In this document: in pieces, positions 21,999 to 34,457 of the stretch | How positions within the stretch are numbered: position 1 is the first letter of the stretch | How the letters are laid out: each line of letters begins with the position of its first letter | NCBI GenBank assembly: GCA_030848705.1 | Contig: CM061243.1 | Span: 101,306,436 to 101,370,435, forward strand | Length of the DNA: 64,000 nucleotides | Origin: Heracleum sosnowskyi | Taxonomy: Eukaryota; Streptophyta; Magnoliopsida; Apiales; Apiaceae | Direction: 5' to 3' | Translations under genes and position numbers: made by a program | The notes under the pieces: model-generated | The model's input: the letters and a program-made list of their open reading frames with translations, nothing else | Databases searched by the model: none | What the model was told of the DNA's origin: nothing

Positions 21999-22559
21999 CT
22001 AGCTTATAGCCCGTGCGATGCACGATTACTTAAATTTTATTTATAATTATTTTGTTTATAATTATATTTTTATTACCCATGCAACACACAATTGTTTTTT
22101 TAATATTTATAATTATATTTATTTATGAATATTTTAATATTTAAAAGTTATTAGTTTACATGATTAAATTATTGTTAAAAAGATTTAGCCAAAAAAATTA
22201 TAGTTAAAAATTTGATATTTATTATATTTTACACGCTCAATTTAATATTTGTTTATATTGAGTTATAAAAATTAGATTTTGCCAATTTTATAGTCCACAT
22301 GAAATTCACAAAATAATCTTTAATTTAGTTGTGGTTTAATAGTTCTTTTTCAATAAAAAAACTATTCTAGAACTAAAAATAGAATAAAGTGACGAAATTT
22401 AATATTGAGAATTCTATTCGATTTAGGAAATCTACTTATATGTAGTTTAGATTATTAGAATACCCTTTATTAACCAAATACAGTTTTTAATGTTAAATCT
22501 AACGGTTTTCACCTATCTATTTAACATTAAACGATTTTTATTATTTTGGTATTAAATGA
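21999..22559 (-). mobile_element. Helitron-like element, 3' end, interrupted by the retroelement
   Basis: On the minus strand the left edge reads CGTGCATCGCACGGG, spacer, CTAG (21999-22002), then T: a Helitron 3' terminus. The body is closely similar to 40279-40845. It stops at the LTR at 22560; the remaining part is not found right of the retroelement. Confidence 0.7.
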
Positions 22560-23882
22560 TGAAAGGCATATGTCTAGTCCTATTTGTAAACACCAAGGAT
22601 TCTACTCAACTTTAATTAAGATGTAATAAGTAAATAATAAAAATCAATTGTCACAGGAATCTCAGAAGGTTATATCTGTCAAAGAATGAAGATTAAAGTC
22701 ATCTACAGACTTGAAGTGATTCTACATTGAAAGAAGCTCAATTTATTGATCAAGCCTCAATGAAGTATTCAAGCTCAGTGGATTTATTAAAGTGACAGAG
22801 ATTTCAAGTGGTGACAGAAAAAGATACTGATTACGGAGTTCTTGAATAAGAAGGAAGTGAATCACTGCTTAAAGTTAAATAGATAAAGAACAGACATTGT
22901 CGTTAGTCACTCATGAACCAGACAGTGCATCGAGTGTCAACGTACTATTGTGTTTGTTATTTATCTAATTTTTAAGTGATTCTGGATTTAATTGAGAAGT
23001 CAACTAATTCTATTTATTCTCTTATAAATAATTAATATTATTAAGTATATTATTTATTAAATTAATTCTGCAAAGAATTAATTTAATACATAATTTATTT
23101 AGTTAATTATTTAAATTAGAATATATTTGAACTAGGAAGACTTAGATTTTGTACTAGGAAGACTTAGTTTTTAAGCTAGGAAGACTCACAAGTGAGTCTT
23201 CCCGATTGTCTTCCTAGAGCAAATCTCAGTTTACCCGATTGTCTTCCATGCACAATGGTAGTCTTCCCGAAAGTCTTCCAAGGCCAAAATCATTGTTTTC
23301 CTGTAAGTCTTCTAAGGCATAATTCAATTCTGTTTTAGTGGATTGCACGTGGTCAAAAAGGAAAGCAATGCAGTGATTTAAATAGAAAGTAATTCGAAGA
23401 CAAGTCTATCATTCATTCAATACAGAAGCAAGAAAAGACACAGCAAGATATCATTTCATTCAAACTGTCTTAAATTCCTTCAACTGTCAAGCTACAAAAT
23501 TCGCCAGAGATTTAATTCTTGATTGTTCTTCAACATTTAATTCATAAGAATTGTATCTCTTGTACTGCTTTAGCTTTCTAGCGGATCATAATCCCTAGAT
23601 TTTATATCGAACTACTTTTTAGTATTCGATCCTTTTTATTACAAAAATAGATAAATTCATGTCGAATTTATTCTAGATTTGTTTTATTAAGTTCTTTGTA
23701 ATCAGTGATCAAAGTTGTAACACTCCTCAAGTTTAATAGAGTTTCTATTTAACTTGAATATTGTTTCAGTTTTTATTCCGCATTAATTTGTTCTAAATTG
23801 TTTAATCTTAAACGAACAAATTTCGATAAAACGGTATAGTTTGTATTCAACCCCCCTTCTACAAACTTATCAGGACCTAACA
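22560..23882 (+). repeat. 5' LTR (1323 bp)
   Basis: Starts TGAAAGGCATATG, ends GGACCTAACA just before the PBS. It contains three GGAAGAC and five GTCTTCC copies between 23134 and 23280, including a near-perfect hairpin (arms 23179-23189 and 23192-23202, two-base loop). By eye it differs from the second LTR at 22676, 22736, 23220 and 23386. Confidence 0.95.
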
Positions 23883-23884
23883 AT

Positions 23885-23896
23885 TGGTATCAGAGC
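23885..23896 (+). other. primer binding site, initiator tRNA-Met type
   Basis: TGGTATCAGAGC two bases after the LTR end, complementary to initiator tRNA-Met. Confidence 0.95.
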
Positions 23897-23987
23897 CTTT
23901 TGATTGATATACAAATCAAAGATCCAATTGTTTTGAGATTTTTCTTAAACTCTGATTTTTTATTATTCCAAAAAAAAATCTCAAAAG

Positions 23988-26228
23988 ATGTCTACTACAC
24001 AGAAAGTTGGTACTGTCAAAATCCCTATGTTCAGCAAGGAGCATTATCCAATGTGGAAGAAGAAAATGCTTCTATTTCTTAAGGTTGCAAATCCTAAATA
24101 CATTGATGTGCTGAAGAACGGTCCCAAAGTCCCTATGATTATTGAGGGAGAACTCATTGAGAATAATGTTGTGACTAGGGCTGCCAGAATGTACCCTAAA
24201 GATCCCAAGGAGTACACTCCTGATGAGAAAGAAGATGTTACCTTGGATTCCTGTCTTCAGTTGATCCTTATTGATTGTCTTGATCCAATCATGCATAATC
24301 ATGTTCTCAACTGTGATACTGCTAAACACATTTGGGCAACTATAGAGATAATCAATGAGGGGACAGAGGAAGTTAGGGAGAATATGCTGGAGATTCTCAC
24401 CTCACAATATGAGCATTTCAGATCAAACCCTGGTGAAGGTATCTCTCAGGTTTTTGAGAGATATAACAAATTAATAAATGATCTGAATCTCAATGGGAAG
24501 CACTACACCAACAAGGAGATTAACAAGAAGTTCCTTCTTACACTTCCACCTCATTTGGAGCACAAAATATCTGCCATTAGAGAAGCAAGAGATATGAATG
24601 AGATTGCTTTGGAGAGATTGTATGGTGTTCTGAAGACCTATGAGCTGGAGCAGATTCAACAAAGGGAGCTGTATGGAACTGGGAAGATTGTTAGTACTTC
24701 TACTGCACTGGCTGCTGAAGTCCCACAGAAACTGGAAGTGAAGCATGTTCAACCTTCCAGTTCTAACATGAATGTTATTGATGCTGAATATGGATTAACA
24801 TCCATTGATCAATCTGGTGGTGACTTCTATTCTTTAGAAGAACTTGATCAGCTGGAGGATGGTGATTTGGCTTTGATAGTCAGAAAGTTTGGGAAGTTTA
24901 GATTCAAGAGGAATCCCAATCTTAAGTTCAGACCCAGGTTTCAGAGAGGTGGTTCTTCATCTTCAAGTGGCACAAGGGGTGGCTACAAAACTGGAACTGT
25001 GGAAAGGAGCACAATCAGATGCTACAATTGCAATGAGTTGGGTCACTTTGCTACTGAATGCAGAAAGCCAAAGCAAGTGACTAGAAACACATTTGATTCT
25101 AGCAAGAAGAACAAGATTGGGAAAGCTTATGTTGCTGAAGGAAAGAGTTGGGATGAAACTGACAGTGATGAAGAAGCAGGTGAGATTGGGAACCTTGCTT
25201 TAGTGGCTAAAGAGGCAAGCACTTCATCTGCACACATGTCAGAGGTAATGTTTACTGATACTGAAATGATTCGTCATCTTGGTGGCACCTTAGAATGTGC
25301 TCGCACTGAAAATGATAGAATAATTCTTTTGAACATAAATCTTGAAAATGAGATAAAAGAATTAAAACTAGTGCATGTTAATCAGGATGAACTTGTTGAG
25401 AAAATAGCTTTTCTTGAGAATAGGGTTAAATGTTATATTCAACTGGAAACCATTCTTAAGAAAGAGATTAGTGAGCTCAAGACTAAAGCTAATGCCTATT
25501 TTAGCTCATGTAAGACGGCTAAAGAGATTCTCAATAAGCAAGTTGTTGGTAATCATGTCAGTATAGGGTATGATTATAATGAGGCTATTGGACTGCTTGG
25601 AATTAATTCCCCTTGTAGATACAAATCTGAAGGAAAGGTTGTTCCATATATACTTAAGGGTATTGAAACACCCTTCTGTAGGGAGTCTGAGGCAGAGCCT
25701 ATGAATGAAGACTCTATCATCTTTGCAGAGGAGATTCGTGAAGAAGATATTGCTTTGGAAGTTGAACAATCCAAAAAGTGTATATCTGATATTCCAGTCA
25801 AAGTTGCTACAACTAAAAAGACTAAATCAGATATCCATAAGTTGGATCAAAACAACTGTAGAACTAACATGCCTGCTGTTAATTCTTCTCATAAAGCATG
25901 TGGTGTGAGTAATTGCATGTCTTGTGCTTTTAATGTTATGTATGCTTTCTTTAATAAAAAGCATGTATCTAGTGATAAGACTGCTCCACGTCAACATGTT
26001 AATAATAAGAAGCATGTTAAAGCAAAGACTACTAGTCCTCCTCAGACTAGAGTGGATTCATTTATCCCTAAGCCTACTCAGAAATGTGTTAAGGCTGGCT
26101 ATAAATGGAAACGCTCTTATGTGAAAGAGGTTGAAGTAGTTGTAGTTAAAAATGTTGTTTTGCCTGACAAAGGCCAATTCTTTAAGTATGTCGGACCCAA
26201 TCAAGTGTGGGTTCCGAGGAAGGACTAA
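23988..26228 (+). CDS. gag: Gag of the sirevirus-type element
   Basis: Intact ORF of 746 residues. The N-terminal part has the copia Gag pattern (YPMWKKKM near 20-27, AKHIWATIE near 110, a VFERYNKLINDL region). A CCHC knuckle (CYNCNELGHFATEC) lies near residue 345. After it comes a long acidic then coiled-coil extension (ENEIKELK...EISELKTK, about 440-510), as in sireviruses, where such extensions have been linked to interaction with host dynein light chain. It forms the particle that packages element RNA. The frame differs from pol, and its stop (26226-26228) lies 29 bp before the pol frame opens. Confidence 0.95.
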   Translation: MSTTQKVGTVKIPMFSKEHYPMWKKKMLLFLKVANPKYIDVLKNGPKVPMIIEGELIENNVVTRAARMYPKDPKEYTPDEKEDVTLDSCLQLILIDCLDPIMHNHVLNCDTAKHIWATIEIINEGTEEVRENMLEILTSQYEHFRSNPGEGISQVFERYNKLINDLNLNGKHYTNKEINKKFLLTLPPHLEHKISAIREARDMNEIALERLYGVLKTYELEQIQQRELYGTGKIVSTSTALAAEVPQKLEVKHVQPSSSNMNVIDAEYGLTSIDQSGGDFYSLEELDQLEDGDLALIVRKFGKFRFKRNPNLKFRPRFQRGGSSSSSGTRGGYKTGTVERSTIRCYNCNELGHFATECRKPKQVTRNTFDSSKKNKIGKAYVAEGKSWDETDSDEEAGEIGNLALVAKEASTSSAHMSEVMFTDTEMIRHLGGTLECARTENDRIILLNINLENEIKELKLVHVNQDELVEKIAFLENRVKCYIQLETILKKEISELKTKANAYFSSCKTAKEILNKQVVGNHVSIGYDYNEAIGLLGINSPCRYKSEGKVVPYILKGIETPFCRESEAEPMNEDSIIFAEEIREEDIALEVEQSKKCISDIPVKVATTKKTKSDIHKLDQNNCRTNMPAVNSSHKACGVSNCMSCAFNVMYAFFNKKHVSSDKTAPRQHVNNKKHVKAKTTSPPQTRVDSFIPKPTQKCVKAGYKWKRSYVKEVEVVVVKNVVLPDKGQFFKYVGPNQVWVPRKD

Positions 26229-26257
26229 TCAATCTGGTATTGCAGGGAGTTAAATAG

Positions 26258-29200
26258 GTAAGCCGTGTTATATGGGTTCTTGACAGTGGCTGTTCAAGGC
26301 ATATGACCGGAGATAGAGCCCTGCTATCAGATATGGTTGAAAAAGCTGGCCCAGTAGTAACCTTTGGAGATAACAACAAGGGTATTACGAAAGGATATGG
26401 CTGTTTGAAGTACGGAAATGTTATCATTGAAGATGTTTCATTTGTGGAAGGTCTGACGTTCAATCTTCTCAGCATCAGTCAGTTCTGTGACAGAGGATAT
26501 TCTGTTTCCTTTGAAAGAGAGAAGTGCCAGATCCTTCACAAGAAGAATGGAAAGCCTGCTCTTCAAGGAGTGAGGAAAGGTGACTTGTTCATAGCTGATC
26601 TGAACTCGGAATTCAAAGATGAAGTTAATTGTTTTTATGCTAAAGCTTCATCAGATGATAGTTGGCTATGGCACAAGAAGATGTCTCACCTTAACTTCAA
26701 AACCATGAACTCTTTAGTCAAGAGGGAATTGGTTAGAGGTTTGCCTCAGATGGAATTTACACAGGAAGGACTGTGTGAGGCATGCCAGAAAGGAAAGTCA
26801 AAGAAAGCTTCTCACAAGGGCACTGATACATCATTAATAACTGAACCTCTTCAGCTACTGCACATGGATTTGTTTGGTCCAGTTAATGTGATGTCCATGT
26901 CAAAGAAACAATATGCACTTGTGATTGTTGATGACTATTCAAAATATACATGGGTTTTATTCCTACATTCCAAGGATGAGACCCCATTCCTGGTGATTGG
27001 CCATGTGAAGTTGATTGAGCTGGATTCTAAATTCCCTGTTAGAGCCATAAGGTCAGATAATGGTACTGAATTCAAGAATGCCATTCTAAATGACTTTTGT
27101 GCTGATAAAGGAATAACAAGACAGTATTCTGCCCCTAGAACTCCTCAACAAAATGGAGTAGTGGAAAGAAAGAATCGTACATTGATTGAAGCTGCAAGGA
27201 CTATGTTAAGTGAGTCCAAACTTCCAACATACTTTTGGGCTGAAGCAGCGAATACAGCTTGTTATACTCAGAATCGAACTTTAATCAACAAGGACTTAAT
27301 GAAGACTCCGTATGAGATCATGAACAACAAGAAACCAACTGTCAAGTACTTTCAGGTATTTGGAGCAAAATGCTTTGTGCTTATAGATGACAATGTTAAA
27401 CGTGGCAAGTTTGATGCAAAGGCACAAGAAGCTATTTTTGTTGGTTATTCCAGAAGATCTTACAGGGTCTACGTGGTTGGCAGTCACACAGTAAAGGAAA
27501 GTGTCAATGTTACTTTTGATGACACTAAGTTCCCCAGTATCCAAAAAGAAGACTCATCTGAAAAGCTGAAGTTTGATAACTTGCCAGACTCAGAATCAGA
27601 TGATGAAGCCCCACCTGAAGTTATTGTTGGTGATGATAATAATAATGATGATAATGATCATGGTGATGGTGGTGGAAACACTGGTAACAATGGAGATACC
27701 ACCAACACTGGAGAAGAATCATCAAGGCAATCAAGAAACAACTCAGGGGGAGCAAATGAAGGATCAGCTAGTCACTCACAACATCAAAGTGAATTTCAAG
27801 GTGAATCATCAAGATCAAATCTTCCAAGACAGACTGTTTGGAATAGAGCTCATCCTTTTGAGTTGATCATTGGTGATCCAGATGTTGGAGTTAAAACTAG
27901 AAGAGCTTCTCAGAATGAATGTCTTTTCTCAGCATTTCTATCTAAAATGGAGCCAAAGAAAACTGAGGAAGCACTGACTGATCCAGATTGGGTGATTGCT
28001 ATGCAAGATGAACTCAATCAGTTTGAACAACAACAAGTCTGGAAGCTGGTACCCAGGCCAAAGAACAAGAAAGTAGTTGGTACAAGATGGGTATACAGGA
28101 ACAAGCTAGATGAGGAAGGCATTGTTACAAGGAACAAGGCAAGACTGGTTGCACAAGGGTATTCTCAAGCTGAAGGCATTGACTATGATGAAACCTATGC
28201 ACCAGTGGCTAGACTTGAGGCCATCAGGATGTTCTTAGCATTTGCTGCTTATTCCAATTTTAAAGTCTATCAAATGGATGTTAAGAGTGCATTCCTGAAT
28301 GGTGAGCTGGATGAAGAAGTGTATGTGGAACAGCCCCCTGGATTTGAAAATTAGGAGCTGCTGGACTTTGTGTACTTTCTCTTCAAGGCTATCTATGGTC
28401 TCAAACAAGCCCCAAGAAAATGGTATGACACTCTCTCTGGTTTTCTTTTAGAAAATGGTTTTGTTAGAGGTATCATAGACAAAACTCTTTTTTCAAAGAA
28501 ACACAAAAGTGATATGATATTAGTCCAAGTCTATGTGGATGACATCATATTTGGGTCTACTAATGATAATCTCTGTAAGAGATTTGCTGAGCTTATGCAG
28601 AGTAAGTTTGAAATGAGTATGATGGGTGAGCTGAAGTTCTTTCTTGGATTACAAGTAAGTCAAAGGTCAAATGGTATATTTATTTGTCAATCCAAGTATC
28701 TCAAAGAACTCCTCAAGAAGTATCACATGGAGGATTCAGCATCAGCAAGGACTCCATCTTCAACAGCAATCAAACTTGGAGCTTCTGACAAATCTATCAA
28801 GGTAGATGTTACAAGCTACAGAGGTATGATTGGCTCCTTACTCTATCTTACTGCTAGTAGACCAGATATTATGTATGCTACATGCTTGTGTGCAAGGTTC
28901 CAAGCGGACCCTAGAGATGTTCATCTCGTTGCTGTGAAAAGAATCTTGAGATATCTTAAGGGTACACCTAATCTAGGTATCTGGTACCCTAAAGATTCTG
29001 GTTTTAATCTTGTTGGATATACAGATTCTGATTATGCAGGTAGTGTTGTGGATAGAAAAAGCACCTCTGGGAGTTGTCAATTCCTAGGAGGTAGGTTGAT
29101 TTCCTGGTATAGCAAGAAACAGCAAACAGTTTCCAATTCAACAGCAGAAGCTGAATATATTGCTGCTGGAAGCTGTTGTGCTCAGATCTTATGGATACGG

Positions 29201-29482
29201 AATCAATTAAAGGACTATGGCTTTGCCTTAGACAAAATTCCCATATTTTGTGATAATACAAGTGCCATAGCAATCTCCAACAACCCTGTGCAGCACTCGA
29301 GAACGAAGCACATTGATATCAGGTATCATTTTATCAGAGAGCATGTCATGAATGGAACTGTGGAGTTACATTTTGTACCCACAGAAGAACAGACTGCAGA
29401 TATATTCACTAAATCTGTTGACGAATCCACATTTATCAAGTTAGTTGGTAAATTGGGTATGTTAAACCGTCTTAGTGATTAA
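26258..29482 (+). pseudogene. pol: Pol polyprotein (protease, integrase, RT, RNase H) with one in-frame stop
   Basis: The frame opens after a TAG at 26255-26257; the first ATG is at 26303. Order: aspartic protease motif DSG (26282-26290), integrase zinc region (HKKMSHL...CEACQKGK), integrase core with MDLFGP, SDNGTEF and a Glu in GVVERKNR, reverse transcriptase from WKLVPRPKNKKVVGTRWV through MDVKSAFLNGELDEEVYVEQPPGF to YVDD (about 28537), and RNase H with DSDYAG and STAEAEYIAAG. The TAG at 28352-28354 falls directly after PPGFEN in the RT palm, where family members usually have His; the same frame then continues to 29482. This single base-level lesion should block RT and RNase H. There is no overlap with gag, so simple frameshifting cannot join them. 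Confidence 0.93.
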
Positions 29483-30696
29483 CAATATCTCTGTCATGTT
29501 TGCTCTTTTAAAATTCATTTTCACTTGTCATTTAACTTATATTTACTTCCAATTCTCATTTAATAATACATGCTTGTGTATTTAAATAGCTCTACATATT
29601 TTATTTTCTTTAAAAATATTTTTCTCATATTTTTTAAGTAGAGAAATGTATTTTTATTGAAAATATATTTATTTAGAATTATTTAGGTATTTTTCAGATT
29701 GTAAATATTGTTGTTTGAATTTTTATGCAAGTTTATATTAATTTTATGCATTTCTAATATTCTGCATATTTTTCTAGGATTTATGGATTTTTTCTGTGAA
29801 TTTTTCTAGAATTTTATATATTTTTCATGCATTTTTATAAGTTATTCAGCATTTTCTGTAAATATTCGAATTAATTCTGAGTTTTCCTAAGTCTTCCCAG
29901 TTTTGTACTAGGAAGACTACCGGGAAGACAAGAATTATTTCATTTTTATTTTTCATTTTTTCCTTTTAATTTTAAGTCTTTTCCTAAGTCTTCCCAGTTT
30001 TTGAACTAGGAAGACTATCGGGAAGACTTAATATTATTTGTATTATTTTCTGTTTTCCTGTTTTAATTTAATTCGGAAGACTTTCTAGTTTGTACTAGGA
30101 AGACTACCGGGAAGACTATCCTAAGTCTTCCCGATTGTCTTCCCAGTACAATCTTAAATAAAAACGTTTGACTGTCTTTAGTTTTGAATTCTAACAGTTA
30201 TTTTATTACCTATATATATATACATACAGTACATACAGCTTTGCCTTAGCAGTTTTCTTAAGATTTTCAGAATTCCCCCTTTCCGAATTCTCTAAAGTTT
30301 TTCCAGAATCATTGATCACTTGTGTTCTTTGCTCAAGTTTTAACTTAGCAATACTCTCAGTCACTTATTTCGTATATTAGCACTATAAGTCGAAACTCTG
30401 CCCAATTTTTTTTCGGTTTTTGAGTGTTAATCCTTTAAGTGTGATTGTGTTCTTGATTAAGGGAAAGTATCGTGAGTATTTATCTGTGTGTGTGTACTGT
30501 GTGTGTTCTTGAAATCACTTACCCATTTCATTTCGAGTTTTCAAAGTGTTAAGTTCGGAATTTTAGGATTACCTTTAAAATTAATTAATTTGGGTGAAAT
30601 TGTAATTTTGTGGATTTTAGTAATTTTAATTAATTCTAAAAATCCCTAAATTTTAATTTTATTTTAAATTGATTAAAATTTTCTTCTTTTATAAAA
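29483..30696 (+). other. spacer between pol and the env-like ORF, with palindromic motif cluster
   Basis: Non-coding, T-rich, about 1.2 kb. Between 29891 and 30143 it holds about seven GGAAGAC and four GTCTTCC copies, the same motif as in the LTRs, mostly as facing pairs separated by about 10-20 bases (GTCTTCCCAG...CTAGGAAGAC). A TATATATATA run near 30210 could be a promoter element for the downstream ORF. Confidence 0.8.
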
Positions 30697-33600
30697 ATGG
30701 ATCCTAATTTTGAACTAGTTTTAAATAATTTTGTTGGGTATTTTGATCCGGCTAGGTGTAAAGTGGAACGTTTTAGGCCGTGGATTCAATTTTTAAATAG
30801 CAATACATGTGTTAGTTATGCTATTTGTGCCAATGCACTTCTGAAAATTGATCCATTAAGGATGTTGTGTTCAAGTGCTGTTATTGCTGAAGAGTCAAAA
30901 TCTTTTTCTTTCAATATCTTAAACCAGCAATATACAGTTACTTTTGATTTATTTTGTGATGTGTTGCATTTTCCAAAGGACAGGTTTGATCCATTACCCA
31001 CTGATGATGAGTTAACACAGTTCTTTGTGAATATTCATTATCAGGGTCCCTTTCAAATGGTGAAATTGTCAAAAACTTTTGTTGTAAGGGAATGGGATCT
31101 GTTCTTTGATACTATAGCTAAGGTATTTGGTAACTGCACAAAAACAAACTTTCATTGCATTACCAGTCTTAATCAATATATTGCCTATGTTATAGTATTT
31201 GGTCGTAGATTGAACTTTGCTGAGATTCTGTGGAACCTATTGCTCAACAGGCTTGCTCACTCTAGGAGAGATTCTGATAATGGTGTGAAAGTAAGGTGTT
31301 GGTACCCTCGCTTTCTAACTCTTATCATTAATCATCTTCTCACTGCTGAGCAGGTAGAACTGTTTCGAGAAGCTAGATTTGAAACCTCTCCAACCACAGA
31401 CACCAAATTCTACACCAGACTTGACGTCTCATCCAAATTCCTCAATATACCTGTTCTTGTTTCACCATTGATGAGTCAATTCATTAATCTTCCTATCTTT
31501 GGTGAACAAGTTCCCGAACCACATCCAGTCCCACTGCAGGTAGTTATTCCTAACTTTGGTTCTTCTTCTGGTACTTCAATTGAAACCCAAGTGGTTGTTA
31601 GGGCTGACCCAGAGATTGTAGAACCACAGTCTCTGACCCAGGTCATAGAGCCAAACAGAGAGTCAAACACTCCTGAAACACAATCTGAGCCTAATGTTCA
31701 AACCAGTTCAAGAAAGGTTAGTGATATACCTGAAATGAGTGTTCCCACAGCTCTGTCTCCACCCTTAAAGAAAAGAAAAACCTATAGGGAGACAACTGTA
31801 AGCCCATCTGTATCCTCTCAAAAGGATATGGACATTGATATGGCCACTACACGGTCTCTGGAGACATCCTCTCAACAGGATGAATCTATTGAAATTCGCC
31901 ATAGGGCCATGGCATCTTGTACTGAGTCAAGCACACTCCCATTACTCACAATGGGAGAAGATATCCATATAGATGACACTCAGGACACCATGCCAGGAGA
32001 GCACTTTACTTTTGACTTTGAAACAGAACCTACCATAGTTACGGTAGAAGTGTCTTCACAGGCATCAGAGGGAAAATCTGATTCTTCGCCTCCAATAATA
32101 GAATCATTTTCTCCCCTCCCAGAGGGAACATCTCTGGCTCCCCTAAGGGATTTTTCACTCGCAGTTTATACTGGAGAAAGTGAAAGGCAACTTGATGAGT
32201 CTGTCCCTGAAGAAATTCAGTATACAATGTCAAATATTTTGACAGACTCATTCAGGGATCGGGAATTGCGAACTCCCATTGCACCACCACTGACCTCTCT
32301 TGAAGGGGCTAGGGTGATTTTTCCTGCAGGTACATCTACTGAGAATCTTGACAGATAGTTAGTGGTGAGAGATATGAATCAAACACCGAGTGAAACACAA
32401 GCACGTGAGTTGAGTGAAACACCACTGAGAGCAATTGAGGTGAGTGCACACACTGACACAAACACTGCTTTGTTGAACCAGCTAGCTGATCTACAAAGGA
32501 AGTTACAAGAAACCCAGGCTGAGAACAATCTTCTTAAAGCACAAGTGGTTGCTCAATCTACCACCTCTGTATCAAATCAGCTGGGTACTGTGAAAGATGA
32601 CCTGGAAGGATTGAAGAATAATTTACTCCCAAGGCTGAATTCAATCCAACAATCTCAAGTACTGGTGGCTTCAGACATCTCTGATCTTACAACGTCAAAT
32701 GCTCAGATATCGGAGAGTGTCAAGGAGATTGCTGCTATTTCTACCAAGGTGGACTTTATTCTGCAAACAACTGATGAAAACCAGAGGTTTAATGAAGAAA
32801 GGATGTCTAAGTTAGAAGGAGGAATGGAGCATCTCAATGAAGGGATGAAGCACCTATACAATATGATCAAGAATTCACATCAACCTAATGAAGAGCAAAG
32901 AACATTCTTTGAGGGAGATGATGATGAGGATGATGATGCTGATGAAGGAGGAGATGGGAGAGAAAGAGGAGAGATAAGGAGAACATCTGAGGTGAATCCT
33001 AGGGCTTCCACAACTCAAACTGTAGAGGATTCCTCAACTAAGGGGGAGAAGGAGAAAGAAGGAGGAAACAGAGAAGCTGGAGGAGCTTCTGGAAAGGATA
33101 AGGGAAAAGGTAAACAATCACTGGAGGATACTGTCTTTGATGATGCCTACTACTACCATGGTGAACAGGATGACTTCCATTATGACACATCTGGTGATCT
33201 GGAGAAGACCATACCTGAAGAAGCTTTTGGTGAGGAGGAGGTTGAGGAGGCAGCAAACTTTGAGGATTGGGAGGATGAAGCTGATCTATATACACCTGAC
33301 CCTTTGTTTCAGAAGGAGTTGAAGAAACAGCAAGCAGAGCTAAGGAGAAAGGAGGATGAAAATGCCAAGGTCTCAGACATCATATCTCAGAAGCTGAAAA
33401 TTCAAAAGGCTGAACATGAAGACAAACAACGTCTTCATAGTATTCATGTCAAAGAAAGGAGATTGGATGTGAGGATGAAGCAAGGAAGCAAGTGGGATAA
33501 GGCAAGGGAGATGTTTGATATCCCTCAGAGAGGCACAAACAATGATGCTACTTTTCTGAAGCTGCTTGAGAAGATCAGAACGGTTAATCCAGACAACTCA

Positions 33601-34194
33601 TTATATATGAAGGCATTGAAGGAAGATATCCTAAGGATTACGTCTGCATTTGATCAAGTGAGGCAAGAACTGTTCATTTATGTCTCAAGTGCTCTTGAAG
33701 GGTCATTCACCATTTCTCTTGACCTCCTACAAAGAAGATCTCTATCTGAATTGTGGATTCTGATGAGTAAAGTAAAGAGATCTTCTTGCTTGAATGAGCT
33801 TCTATATGACCGGCTTAGAGATTCTGCTATGAAGGCCAGTCCTCAAGTTGTACTTTTTCCTTATGAAGTCAAAATCTATAGAGGTACAACTTTAGAAACT
33901 GTGAGGCTGGATCCTGATTCCATGAAGCTACAGACTGCTATGCAACTGGTGAAGTTGGAGAATCTTCTTAGAACTTCTGGGTTTGCTTCTGTAGAGAAGT
34001 CTGAAGTTGCTGATATGATTTCAGACTACTGCACGGAGAAAATTCCAAGATATGCTCAGATGAAGAATAGATTGAAGAAGATCACCAATCAACCAGTAAT
34101 GCCAAGTGGTGTGGTTTCTGAAAGTGATCGTGTCCTTGACAAAGATCTTCTAGTCACCTTACAAGAAGCTGAAGAAGGTGAAATTAGAGACTAA
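30697..34194 (+). CDS. env-like third ORF split by one amber codon
   Basis: One reading frame of about 1165 codons interrupted only by TAG at 32356-32358: residues 1-553, then about 610 more. The N-terminal part (FVGYFDP, SYAICANALLKIDPLRMLCSS, DLFCDVLHFPKDRFDPLPTDDEL) looks like the domain often labelled putative plant transposon protein. The middle is Ser/Pro/Thr/Glu-rich with a basic PPLKKRKTYRE patch that could be a nuclear signal. After the amber come a Gln/Leu coiled coil (LNQLADLQRKLQETQAENNLLK), an acidic Gly-rich stretch and a conserved-looking C-terminal block. No signal peptide or membrane span is visible, so a true envelope role is not supported. The amber may be a recent mutation or a readthrough codon. 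Confidence 0.75.
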
Positions 34195-34445
34195 AGGCAT
34201 GATGTAGTTAGCTCATTTGTAAATGTTATATCTTTAGAGCTAGGTAAATCAAGATAGGGAAATGTATTCATATGTTCAGTCTAGAGGAACATCTATCTTG
34301 TATTTATCTTTACTGTTTGAATCTGGAATTTGTTATATTTAATCCAGAACGTTTTATTATTTGCTTGGCTCTTAAAAGTCTTATCTTTTCTTGTTTTAGT
34401 TGAGTTATCCTCTAGAGTATTTGGTTGTTATTGTCTAACAAACAA
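34195..34445 (+). other. untranslated stretch before the PPT
   Basis: AT-rich, non-coding, between the env-like stop codon and the polypurine tract. Nothing else seen. Confidence 0.6.
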
Positions 34446-34457
34446 ATAGGGGGAGAT
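34446..34457 (+). other. polypurine tract
   Basis: ATAGGGGGAGAT directly before the second LTR start at 34458. Confidence 0.9.

Noticed and set aside
23134..23280. CRISPR-like array of short repeats
   Set aside because: Repeats are only 7 bp, occur in both orientations with irregular spacing, and lie in a plant LTR.
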